64,000 nt of DNA from positions 5,270,046-5,334,045 of the forward strand of contig CM028334.1 in NCBI GenBank assembly GCA_016647705.1, written 5' to 3'. The notes beneath the pieces were generated by a model. It worked only from the letters and a program-made list of their open reading frames with translations, was not told the origin of the DNA and made no database searches. Origin of the DNA: Eucommia ulmoides (Eukaryota; Streptophyta; Magnoliopsida; Garryales; Eucommiaceae). This document shows, one piece after another, positions 12,890 through 23,752 of the stretch; position 1 is the stretch's first letter; every line of letters starts with the position of its first letter. The translations under genes were made by a program, and so were the position numbers.

Positions 12890-13520
12890 TCATTGACAAA
12901 TTTATTTCGAAAATCCCATCAATAAGGTTTTTCATTTCAATCACATGAGCTTGGTTATTAGGCTTCTTATCTTCGCTATAATTTTATTGCGACAATCTTG
13001 AGTACGGTGTCCCAACTTGACACAAGTGTAGAAGTTGTTTTTTAACTTTTTGTTCGTAACTCATTTGTTTGAGTTTTATTCAAATTGCTTCCTTTTCTTG
13101 AAGGTTTTGTGAGTTACTATGACATTGACTTCTGACATCATAGAATGATAACCCTCACATTTAGAGGAATTGCAATGCTCTTCTTCGATTCACAGTTTAA
13201 GAATAAGGTCTTCAAGAGTTTCTCTCCTTTTGCTTATGCTTGAGATAATTCTTAAAATTACCTCATGATAATGACAACTTCTCAATCACAACAGCCACTA
13301 GAAAAGACTCGTTAAGAGTCATCCCCTCTGTATGAATATCATACATTAGAACTTGGAGCTTTTTATTATGGTTGATGACTGTTCTTGAGCCCACCATTTT
13401 GTAATTTAGAAATCTTCCGACTATAAATTTTTTTGTTCCAACATCTTCAGTCTTGTACTTTTTTGTATAAGCAAAAAAAATACTAACTTTATTATTACTA
13501 CTCTTTGGGATTAAAATCGT
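12890..13520 (-). pseudogene. Second, more decayed copy of the same gag region
   Basis: Base-level similarity to 13905-14720 throughout, e.g. CTTGACACAAGTGTAGAAG versus CTTGACACAAGTATAGAAG, without the 200-base interruption. It lies downstream of the protease fragment, so the order gag-protease-gag is not a normal element. Confidence 0.8.
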
Positions 13521-13632
13521 AACATTAAGCTAGAAAAAACCTTCATTCATGTAGCTATATACTTCTTTGGATAGACTGGCTTAAAACTTTCGTAACATAT
13601 ACAACACTCTTAGTAAGCACAAATTTGTTAGA

Positions 13633-14990
13633 CTAAGACACTACCCTGAATCCTTTCTTACTCAACAACGATCTAAAAATTAGATTTTTATGGATATCTA
13701 ATACATGCATTACATTATTCAAAGTAAGTTCCTTATCAGATGTCATATTCAACATGATATTTCCTTGTCTTTCAACTTTAGAAGTTGAAGAATTTTCCAT
13801 ATAGATTTTATTCCCATATTCTACCAACTGATAAACGATGAATTTCTTCTTATCTGAACATATGTGGCTGGCAGCACCAGTATCCAAATGTCATGCTCTA
13901 GGATTGTCAATAAGATTGTCTTCATATGCAACCACTGACAAATTCATCTCGGAAACCTTATCGGTAAGATTTTCCACTTCAATCACATGAACCTGGTTAA
14001 TTATTAGGCTTCCTACCTTCGCTATAACTTTATTGAGACAATCTTGAGCACAGTGTCCCAACTTGACACAAGTATAGAAGTTGTCCTTGAACTTTTTGTT
14101 CACACCTCCTTTGCTTAAACTTGATTCAGATTGCTTCATCTTCTTGAAGGTTTTGTGAATTTCTATAACAGGGGTTTTTGATATCATAGAATGGCGACCC
14201 TCATGTTTAGAAAAAATTAAATGTTTTTCTTCGATTCTCAATTTAAGAATAAGGTCTTCAAGAGTCATCTTTGTCCGTTTGTGCTTGAGATAATTCTTGA
14301 AGTCACCCCATGATAATAAAAATTTCTCAATCACAGTCGCCGCTTGAAAAGACTCACTAAGAGTCATCCTCTCTACATGAATATTCCATATAGCTATGTA
14401 CAACTTTTATCAGCAATTCCGCTTAGATTTCGATAAAATACAGAAAGTGAACGTTTAAAGTTTAAAGTAGGAGCTCGAAGGATACAATATAAAGAAAATA
14501 AAAATAAAAAAGACCCCTTGACTTTGATTTTGTTAGAAAGGGTCTTTTTATTCCTATGGCCTGGCCTGGTAAGTCAGTACCCCAGTTGGGATGCAGTAGA
14601 ACTTGGAGCTCTTTAGTTTGGCTGATGACTGTTCTTGAGTCCAACATTTTGTAGTTTAGAAATCTTCCAACTACAAATGTCTTAGTCCCAGCATCTTCAG
14701 TCTTGTACTTCTTTTCCAGGGACTGCCACAATTCTTTAGTTGTTGTGAATGAACAATACACGTTGTAGAGTGTATTACTCAATCCATTCAGGATGTAATT
14801 CTCGCATAGAAAATCGGAGTGTTTTCATTCATCCAAAACAATTATAATCTGTGTGTTAGACTATTTAGTCATGGTAGGAGCATCCTCGCCAAATTCAATA
14901 TTGTTAGATAGAACATCTTATGCTTCCATCTTTTGAAAAAATCTCTCGTCAAACTTCTCCGTCTTCTCTCCATGTAGAATAGGCATTAGA
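13633..14990 (-). pseudogene. Copia gag-protease remnant
   Basis: N-terminal gag text MPILHGEKTEKFDERFF (about 14960), UBN2-type gag ELWQSLEKKYKTEDAGTK (14720-14460) and a middle frame (14403-13891) with a damaged zinc knuckle (YTCVKLGHCAQDCLN). After a single in-frame stop comes the protease start LDTGAASHIC (13887). About 200 bases near 14400-14600 interrupt the gag relative to the other copy. Confidence 0.8.
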
Positions 14991-16638
14991 TACACAATAG
15001 GCCCAGTCACAGCGGGTGGTGTGACGCTTCTAGCCACAACAGAAGTAATAACAACATCATTAAAAGAAGATATTTTTTCTATGAAAGAAATAAAAAAAAA
15101 TATATAAGAATTTTGTAACCGAAATGTTTTATTAAATGAAAACCAGAATTGTATATGTATATTGGAAATTTTCTTTAAAACCGTTGGAAAGTTGGATCTG
15201 AAATTAATTAAATAATTAATTATAATAAATAAACTAGAGAAATAAAAATGAAATAGATAAAAGTTGTTTGTTATAAAAAAAAAACACTCCAAATTAATAG
15301 ATTACAACATAAAATGATATAATTGAAATTTCTACTACAGTATACTGATAAAATATTGAATGAAAAACAAAATGAAATATTTATTGTATTACCAAACAGA
15401 AATTAAAACAGAACACACAAAAAAAAAAAAAAAAAAATCGAGACAATCGTTTAACGATTTCTCATTAAAGTAGATTTCGCCCCTGCTACGGTGCAACGGT
15501 TTGAATAAGTGATTGCCTCCAAGATACAACGATCAGTAGCTATTGGTGCCAGCATTAGAAACCAAAAGATCGATAAGCAAAAATATATTGAACTCTCTTA
15601 AGAACTCTCAAGAATAATGAAATCTCTCAAAATACTTTGAAACAAAAAACGAGAATGCAAACTTATGTCTTGATGCCTATATGCTGAGAAATGTCTACCC
15701 TTTTATAGGGAGCGGAAACAGTAATTGAAGGCAATGAATAGACTCCTATAACTCCTGAATTAAGATTCAGGAGTTAAAAAATATAAGTCTCTACAGTAAC
15801 ACACATGATCAACCTCTATATTTATAAATCTCTACAGTTACGAACTTGAACAGTTAGGTTTTGTTTGGATTATGATGAATCTGATTTCTGATTTTGTCTA
15901 AAAGGATACCAAGATCAAACCAAGCATTCCCTAAGACCCCAAGGTCACATGCCCAAGTTCAGCATGGCCGACCGGGCGGACAGGTTGGTGGCGGTGATGC
16001 GTGAGAGTATGTGATTTTATTTATGTTATAGCATTTAGCCTACTTTTTGTCCACATCAATTCAACGCCCAAAGTGACTTACCTTTAAGAAGTAATACTAG
16101 TTTTAATAAATGACTCTTCATATTTTTCAATGATCAATGTAAATATTTAATATTAAATTCAACAATATATGTCATCGTTCAATTTAATCATGTAAAAATG
16201 ATATGGAAAAAATTGCACCAAATCACAATTATGCACCATGATTCTTTGTATGATTTTGAATCCATAAATAAATGACTGATTTGAGTACAAATAAAAAAAT
16301 AACGTGAATTTTGAACAATGATTGCATAAATCACCCATGATTTCTTAAACATGAAATTAGTTGATAAAGGCAAATTTATCCAAATTAGAATAAAGGGTTG
16401 AATGTAACCCCCAAAAAAATTAGGGTTTTCTGTTATTTTTTATAAAAGAATTCCAGAAAGTAATTAATATTATTGATACAAAGGTTAAATTCTCTCAAAA
16501 TATATAATCCCAAATGAAAGCATCTCTTCAATTAAATTGTTTAGGTTTACTCCAAATCTTATCTAATATAGACCTCAATCATTATATCTCTCAAATATAT
16601 TTTGGTGAGTTTTACACCTTCATACTATATTAAATAAA

Positions 16639-18609
16639 CTAGCATGTACCCGTGTTTAAAGACACTATTTTAAATTGAATAAATTATAAAACACAACAAA
16701 ATAACTATAAACCATAAAAACGTTAAAATTTGTATCATACAACAAAATGCTCACAGTATCTTTTAATAACTCAAAAATTTTTAGTAGAAATTTAATCGGG
16801 AAATACACTTACGCTACGTTTGGTACACTGGAATGGAATGGAATGAGTATGGTATTAGAATGAATGTGATATTGGAATGGAATGACCATTACCATTTCTA
16901 TGTTTGGTGACAAACAGAATTAAACATGATATTAGAATGACCATTACCATTCCTACGTTTGGTTACAAAATACATAAAATATATAGTATTGGAATAACCA
17001 ATAAATAAAAATGAAATAATATTCGAAAATTTTAAAACAAAATTTTAGAAACACCAAACTCCATTATGCCTCACTTGTTTAGTGTTTCTGTTCTCATAAA
17101 ATTGAGAATACAAATAAACATACGGGGAAAAAGTTAATTATTCAAAGTTTTATATCTATATTCCAAGTTTTTTGGGAACAAAAAAATATGTTACACAAAA
17201 TTGTTCCCATATTTCTGATTTGATTCCTAATTTTCTGTGACCAGAAGAAAAATCTAGGAAACAAAACACTTAACGAACTTAGGAAAAATCTTTGTTTGTT
17301 CTGCTCATATTTTTATAGAATAAACATTTGCAAACATAATAGAATTGTTCCCATACTTTTGTTTCCATTTTGAGTTTTCTGGGAAAAAAAATATGCCATA
17401 CAAATTTGTTCCCATTTGCAAACATAATAGAATTGTTCCCATACTTTTGTTTCCATTTTGAGTTTTCTGGGAAAAAAAATATGCCATACAAATTTGTTCC
17501 CATATTTCCTAGTTTTCTGAAACAGACTAGGAACAAAAACACTAAACAAACATAGGAAAAATCTATTTCTATTATGCTCTCTCATTTTTCAAACAAACTT
17601 TTGCAACCAGAGCAATTTTGTTCCCATATTTCTGTTTCCGTTCCATGTTTTTTGGGAACAGAAACATGAAAACAACACCACCATATTTTTGTTTCTGTTC
17701 TCAGAATTTTATTTTCTGTTGTTGTGAAAAATACGAAAACAGAAATATAGACAATTTTTTCTTATCTAATACCTCATTTCATTTGAGAGTTTAATTAGGG
17801 TTAGGTTTGATGAGAATTAGATTAATTTTAGGGTTTTAATTTTATTTTATATTTGAATTATTGTTATAATTTAATTTAAGCAATCAAACTGCAAAAAAAT
17901 ATATAATATTATATATTTTTGGGTTAATTTTTACTTTGAATTTTAATATATATTTTTTTTAAAACAGCACCCTGATTTTATTATTTTGGTCTCAATTTTT
18001 TTTCTTCGTATTATTTTGATTCAAAAGTAGTGATATAAATTAAATACTTTTTAACATACAAATTTTATACTTATCAAAAAAAAAAAAAAAAAAAAAACAG
18101 CACTTAAATTTTCAGCACAATTTTATCAAATAAGTTTCTGATATTTTCATAAAAAATTATTTATAATAAAAAAAAATAATCACTAAAACATAATTATTGT
18201 TAATCATTATGATGGTTGTATTAGAAAAATAGAAAGTTAAAAATTGAATTAGAAATAAAGAAAATATAAAAATAAATAAAACATGAAAAAACATTTGGTT
18301 TGGGTTTAACCTAAACAAGGGCATAGGAGGTTTTGGACGGGTTTTTTTATTTTCAACTCTGCCTTTTTTATAATTAATTTTAATTATTAATTATTATTTA
18401 TATTTATAATTTTGTCGTATGCTAACATGTGGGTAAGGGGACACTGGTGAGTATACAAAAAAAAAAAAAAATTGTGTAATTACCTATATATCAATATATT
18501 TACATTAAAAAAATGGGTTTAACTATTTTTTAATTTCTTTGTTTCTTACGAAACTGCACAGTCAAAAAATATTCGACCAACTCATAAATGTCTTATCTTA
18601 TTATATAGA
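16639..18609 (-). mobile_element. Helitron-like element, decayed
   Basis: Minus strand: the 5' end is TCTATATAATAAGATAAGAC (18609). The 3' end is GTGTCTTTAAACACGGGTAC followed by ATGCTAG (16639), with a weak hairpin and CTAG. The flanking bases again give A/T. It is 1971 bases long, has no helicase, and contains the MITE-like TTGTTCCCATATTTCTG region with the 88-base tandem duplication. Confidence 0.5.
17327..17502. repeat. Perfect 88-bp tandem duplication
   Basis: Units 17327-17414 and 17415-17502 are identical by eye. The unit lies in a region of recurring TTGTTCCCATATTTCTGTTT words, which are also seen at 48447 near the end of HDA6. Confidence 0.9.
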
Positions 18610-18816
18610 TACCTTATATATACGTATATGTATATAAGAGACTAAGAAAATGTATCTACAATAACAAAGATAAAATACTAATTTGAATTAATTAAAGAAT
18701 GTATTTCCTTCTTAATTCTTCTAAATTTGAATGATTGAATCTCTGGGTTGCAGGTATTACAAACTTTTAACTCTCACTTCAATAGACGGTTTTTCCACCC
18801 AATAGGTGTCTGATTG

Positions 18817-19000
18817 GCAATGAGAGGTGTCTCATTTTCTTGTCAACCAGTTCAACTCTTTTAGGGAGCACTCCAGAAAAAAAAATCTTGAATTTAATCA
18901 CGAATGTACCAAGTCGATGTGGGGGAGTGTGCTCTTAAGATCGCATGAGGAAATGATTAGTTGAGGTACATGTAAGTTGACCCAGACACATCTTACCGTA
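18817..19000 (+). mobile_element. SINE-like family B, copy 2
   Basis: Contains CTTGAATTTAATCACG, GAGTGTGCTCTTAAGATCGC, AAATGATTAGTTGAGG and ATCTTACCGTATTATAAAAAA at the 3' end. An A-box-like TGGCAATGAGAGG and a B-box-like CCAGTTCAACTC are seen. Confidence 0.5.
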
Positions 19001-19024
19001 TTATAAAAAAATAGAAGATTTTTC

Positions 19025-19178
19025 TAACGCCCCATGCGGTCCACTGGCTTCGTAACTTTTGATACAAGTAGTAGTCCACGTGACTCAAAATGCTTAAACC
19101 AAATTACTAGTAGTAGTTCACATAATATTTACATATTAGACAATCTTTTTTAATTCTTTTAATGTGAGATTTCATAAT
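19025..19178 (-). repeat. Second solo LTR of the same TRIM family
   Basis: On the minus strand it has GAAATCTCACATTAAAAG, TTTTGAGTCACGTGGAC and GTATCAAAAGTTACGAAGCC. More diverged than the copy at 19372. Confidence 0.5.
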
Positions 19179-19371
19179 ATCTCTCATTCAAAGACCCGAT
19201 GTTCTCCTCGCATTGGCCTAATTCGTTCCTTTGGTTGGTAGTGTAGACAACAACCCGTAAGCAAACACAAGGTACCTACCCCAAGGCTTCTACACTTCTA
19301 CGAAGCCTTCTACTCTTCTATTAATAAAATCACGGTGACGTTTTGGATCAGATTTGACTTTGTTACTAATT

Positions 19372-19514
19372 GTAAGGTCTCATGCGACCCACTAACCTAA
19401 TAACTTTTGAACCGAGTTCACGTGAACCAAAATATTTAAATCAAGTAATTAGTAATAACACATATAGTGCTTTATATACCACACAATCTTTTCTAATATT
19501 TTTAATGTGAAATC
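19372..19514 (-). repeat. Solo LTR of the same TRIM family
   Basis: On the minus strand it has GTGAGATTTCACATTAAAA, a TATA-like GGTATATAAAGC, GTTATTACTAATTACTTG and AAGTTATTAGGTTAGTGGG and ends GACCTTACA. It parallels 21125-21214 and 21430-21566. Confidence 0.55.
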
Positions 19515-19737
19515 TCACGATTTTATTGCACAATTGAATATTTATAATTTACCATACAAAAAATTATTAAATTCGCCAATACACACAAATATATGTATAT
19601 TAAATTTGCTAAAATTATTCAAATTCATAGAACATTTTCTTATACGCCTATGTGATAATAATTTGCAACCAAATTAGGTTTCATAGTCTTAATTAGATCC
19701 CAATACTTTTCATTGCTACATTATCATCTTTCCCTCT

Positions 19738-19760
19738 CCCCCCCCCCCCCCCCCCCCCCC
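19738..19760. repeat. Poly-C tract of 23 bases
   Basis: An uninterrupted run of C in an AT-rich region, preceded by TTTCCCTCT. Unusual in plant AT-rich spacers and prone to sequencing length error. Confidence 0.85.
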
Positions 19761-19852
19761 TCTTTAAATGGTATTAATTTTTGAATATGAGGTCAATGCC
19801 TTCACAGCCCACACCAAGAAATTAAATTCTTAATAAGTATTAAGCTCATTTA

Positions 19853-20098
19853 GGTTCTATGCAATAGAAACAAAGACAAAAAACGGATTACCTACTCTTA
19901 ATAGTCAAAGTGAGCCCATATTTCAGAATTCAAAAATTCAGAATGAATCAAATCTCCCTAAGTTGGATTCAAACCTATGACGAGTCAGTTAATAGCCGAC
20001 CACTCTACCGCTGAGTTATTGAAGAACAACGAGAGAATAGATCTCATAGGGTTCAATTCCCGTTCTCAATCCATGAACAATACGAGCTCGAAGTTTTT
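19853..20098 (-). other. Nuclear insertion of plastid DNA (trnN-GUU region)
   Basis: The text matches, from memory, the inverted-repeat region around plastid trnN: TCTATGCAATAGAAACAAAG and GATTACCTACTCTTAATAG on one side, AGATCTCATAGGGTTCAATT and CATGAACAATACGAGCTCG on the other. Differences are mainly C-to-T and G-to-A, as in methylated and decaying plastid insertions. The outer limits are approximate. Confidence 0.85.
19954..20025 (-). tRNA. trnN: Decayed plastid-derived tRNA-Asn (pseudogene)
   Basis: 72 bases, the length of plastid trnN-GUU. D-arm text CTCAGCGGTAGAG and T-arm GGTTTGAATCC are readable. The anticodon loop CTATTAACT replaces CTGTTAACC, turning GTT into ATT. About 12 differences from the plastid gene as I remember it break acceptor and anticodon pairs, so function is unlikely. 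Confidence 0.75.
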
Positions 20099-20159
20099 CT
20101 CACTTTGTTCAAAGTGGAAGCAGGTAAAGTGTAACTTAGATAAAGTGATAATTAAATAA

Positions 20160-21124
20160 AATAAATGGAAATAAAAAAATAAAAAAAAAATGTTCAAATT
20201 AACAAAATATGCTTAAAAATGGATGAAGCTAAATTTTCACCTATTTTTGGATGAAATAGATAAAATTGTTCATTTATCTTAATTTTGATTTAATTTTTTA
20301 TCATAAATATTTTAAAAAATTAAATAAAAATAAAAATTAAGGGATAATTTTATCTATTTTATCCAAAAATCTGATGAAAAATTTAATCTCTTTCATTTTA
20401 AGTATATTCTATTAATTTAAACAGGAAAAAAATAATTTCTCACTTTATTTAAAATAGAAATAGATAAAGTGTAGTTTAAAACAAACATTTTTGTTTCATC
20501 TATAACTAGTTGTATGTTACCTAATTTAGTTCCGTATTACATGGAGTTAATTATATAATGTTATGAAACAACACATTAAATAGGAGTATTTTAATCATAG
20601 AAATGTCATAAAAATTGCTCAGTTCACAGAAAAATTTGCGAGTTTAATTGGTAGTTTTGATGCCTTTTTGGGATTGCTTGATAAGCGCCCCAAACAATTT
20701 ACCTTAAAATAAAACAAAACATATAACAATAATTTTAAAAAATAACATTTTCTTGCCCTCTCCATATATATGTATATCACACACACCTATTACAGAGGCT
20801 AAATAGACTTCTTTAGCCTATGTAAGGTGAGCCCAAACCTAAAAGATCTCAACCATTGGGTTTAACACTTTGGGCTTCTAGTGTAAAGTGGTGGTGCAAT
20901 GGGGATGGTTGGAGTTTAGTAAATCAAATCAATATAGCTTCATGGGCCATTTATATAAGCAAAAAAATTTAATGTCTATGGGGGTCAAGACACTTAAAAT
21001 AACCCTTTTTTTGTTATTAAAATTTTTCTATTCACTTTTATTTTTAATTTTAGTTACATTTTTGAAATTTTGTGATCTTTAGAGACATGTTTTGTCCCTA
21101 TTGTTTCTGTGAAACCGGTACGTG
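20160..21124. other. AT-rich spacer, no gene seen
   Basis: The text TTTCTCACTTTGTTCAAAG and a later TTTCTCACTTTATTTAAAA (20096 and 20438) suggest a short duplicated block. No RNA or coding signal. Confidence 0.4.
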
Positions 21125-21566
21125 AGTTATTACTATTAAATTGCCTTAAACATTTTGAGTCACATGTATTCGATTAAAAAGTTATTAGGTCACTGGGTCA
21201 CATGAGACGTTACAAATAGTATCAAAGTCAACTCTAATTCGAAAACGACACCGTGATGATTTTGATAAAAGAGTAGAGGCTCTGGAGAGGGACAAAGGTC
21301 TTACGTGGGTACGCTATGTTTATTTATGGGTTACTCTGTATCTACTGATGGGATGCTATCTATACCAACAACTGAGGAGACGAATTAGAGCCACACGACG
21401 AAGATGTCATACCATTGAGCAGGGAATATTGTGAGATCCTACCTTGAAAGTATCAAAAAAGATCATCTCGTATATAAATTATTATTAGTAACTTACTTAT
21501 ACATTTTGGGTCATATATATTATGTTAAAAAATTAGTAGGTCAATGTGCCGCGTGAAAAGTTATGA
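21125..21566 (+). mobile_element. TRIM element (miniature LTR retrotransposon)
   Basis: A 3' LTR (21430-21566, starting TGTGAGATCC, with a TATA-like CGTATATAAATT) resembles the partial 5' LTR ending GACGTTACA (21214). TAGTATCAAAGTC at 21217 is a primer-binding-like site and GAGCAGGGAATAT before 21430 a purine tract. The internal part is about 215 bases with no coding capacity. Confidence 0.65.
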
Positions 21567-21837
21567 TATGTGAAATCTCCCTTTTTAAATTTTTTTTTTT
21601 AATTTTTTATTTACTCATTTAAAAAATAATGATTAAAATCCATTTTATTTTTTATTTTTTGATTTGGTCAAACATTGCAAATTCAAAATAGTTATAAACC
21701 GATATGATCATTATATGATATAGATATGGTTTTCCTTTTAACTATGGTGTTCATCAATTTTTTGTCTCCTAATTTTAAACGAAGCTACCCCTTAAAATTT
21801 TTTTTACCTCTTTTCCCGAAACTGATAAAAAAAAAAT

Positions 21838-22590
21838 AACCATTTTGTTTATTTTATTTTAAAAATTTTACGAGTGTGTTGATTTTAACACAATATTGTG
21901 AAATACAGTTTGTATATGCTTCATAGAGGATCTTGTCATTTGTATTCCGGATTCCGTTATTTTAGGAATTGGTTAAAATACAACAAATTCCATTGAATAA
22001 ATTGATCCATGATAACTTTGACTGTGAATTTTGTATTTTTGATCTTCCTTAAAAAGTGATCAATAAATATATCCATTCTGTATTTTTGTGTTCAGATTTT
22101 GCAAATGTGTTGATTTCCACATGTACAACAAAAGTTTTTCGCTTGCGTCGCAGACGATCTTTTTTTTCCTATTCCGTATTTTCTTAAATAAGACTTCTAA
22201 TAATAACTGATCTTTGACTTTCATTATTTTATTTTATTTTGGTATACCCATAAGTGTCCCACACCCACACAGGGTGTAAGACTAATCTCGTTCAGGGTCT
22301 GTAGCTGCTCCTCCTAACAAGTGTTTTTCCGCAGGTTCGAACCCCTGACCTTGCAAAAGTCTCTCAACTGCTTTAATTCAAGCGGGCCTTACGACTTGAG
22401 CCACACTTTTTTTGGTTTCATTATTTTAGTTTTAATACACAAAATACTATAAAATAAACGGATTTATGAACACTTTATCTACGACTTTTGTAATTTTGAA
22501 TTATTCCTTAAAAGAATATATATATTCATTTTGTATATTTTTTTTGTTTTAAAATTTTGCCAGTGTTGATTTCAACACACGCTTGTACAT
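21838..22590. repeat. Dispersed repeat, three imperfect units, SINE inside
   Basis: The word TTTTAAAATTTTGCNAGTG then TTGATTTCNACACA recurs near 21870, 22095 and 22560, with GTTATTTTAGGAATTGG and TTCCTTAAAA between. A fourth unit lies at 41880-42125. The SINE at 22241 interrupts it. Origin unknown. Confidence 0.55.
22241..22406 (-). mobile_element. tRNA-derived SINE, family A, best-preserved copy
   Basis: On the minus strand: A-box TGGCTCAAGTCG, B-box GGGTTCGAACC, a tRNA-unrelated body with GAGATTAGTCTTACACC, and a tail AAAATAAAATAAAATAATG (22219-22240). The word TTTCATTATTTTA on both sides may be the target duplication. The promoter boxes are intact, so Pol III recognition is conceivable. 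Confidence 0.8.
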
Positions 22591-22599
22591 GAAGAAATC

Positions 22600-23514
22600 A
22601 GATATTAAAATCACTAGATTAACGTAACAGAATATGAGGGAAAAAATCACATTTAATATCTTATTCTTCTAAGTCAGATCTATCAGTATTAATATCAACA
22701 TAATAAATACAGGCATTAAATAAATTACATTTAAATATGGCTACCTCTTCCAGCACTTCAATATAAAAGTTGGTAGTTCCCGAGATATGATTTAAGTAAA
22801 CTCTTCTAAGAGCATCTGAACATGATCAAAAACCAACAATTAAGAATGATTCTCTTTGAAGTGATACATGTTTATTACCTCTAACAATATCCAAACATAA
22901 AACTTTGGGGGAAGAAAAGTAGATTGCTAAGAATAATCCAGTCCCAAAGATCTAGAGTAGGTCTTATTTGAATTTACGTGATAGTAAGATTCAAACGAGT
23001 GAAAAAATATAAAAAAAATAAATTGTTGTTATATGTGTTTTGATGATATCAATATGAATGATATGATGATGTCACATTGATATTATTAAACACAAATTAT
23101 ATGTTCTAATGTATATTAAATTGAATCATACCTTGAGCGTACTAATCAAAATGATATTTTAAGTGCAAGTATTAAGATTCAATCATACCTCACGATCACC
23201 ACCTTCAGTATGTCCCTGTTCGTCCTAGGCTTCAAGGTTTCGACCTTCTTGAACTCGGGCATCGCAATACTGTAGAACAGCGCATACACGATGATGGAGG
23301 CCAAGGTTTAGTTTGGGAATGAAAATGGGAGTTCCGATGGATAGAGAAGAGAAAAGAGAGAGAAGAGAATGAGGCTCACATGGGGAAAGGGGAAAATGAA
23401 TTTGGGGGCAGGTCTTGGGGTTGGGAAAATGGGCAGGTCATAATACATGTCTTGGGGTTGGGAAAAGTATATTTGGGCTAGGACACCCTTTTTTGAGTTA
23501 AGATAATGGGTATC
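22600..23514. other. Mostly empty spacer with one exon-like patch (minus)
   Basis: 22600-23180 is AT-rich with nothing clear. At 23190-23310 the minus strand reads IIVYALFYSIAMPEFKKVET then LKPRTNRDILKVVIVR in one open stretch, much richer in GC than its flanks. This may be a captured exon; the family is unknown to me. Confidence 0.35.
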
Positions 23515-23606
23515 CGGTTTTTAAAATATATTCTCAAGATGTTTATACTTATTATTTTATTATTATTTTGATATATATTTTAAACTTTTTAACAATCAAA
23601 TGTATG

Positions 23607-23644
<38 letters not shown>

Positions 23645-23752
23645 TTTTTAATGACGTCATTATGACGTTACGGTTCGCCTACCGGTTGAACCGATGACCT
23701 GTGACCGGGTGACTTTTCCGGTTTGATGTCCGGTCCGGTTTTTAAAACATTG
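23515..23752 (-). mobile_element. hAT-family terminal fragment
   Basis: Read on the minus strand it starts CAATGTTTTAAAAACCGGAC and continues through ACCGGTCAC-like words and GGTTCAACCGGTAGGCGAAC to an (AT)n run. It parallels the left end of the complete element at 10272. The other end was not found. Confidence 0.65.

Larger units (their letters stand above)
12890..16164 (-). mobile_element. Ty1-copia element, minus strand, 3' part missing and gag duplicated
   Basis: The LTR (about 15553-16164, starting TGTTGAATTTAA on the minus strand) has a TATA box CCTATAAAAGGG near 15700 and a perfect hairpin at 15750-15775. Gag and protease remnants follow on the minus strand down to 13633, then a second gag copy covers 12890-13520. 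No integrase or reverse transcriptase is seen. Confidence 0.75.

Noticed and set aside
19954-20025. A functional tRNA-Asn gene
   Set aside because: Plastid origin, altered anticodon and broken stems.
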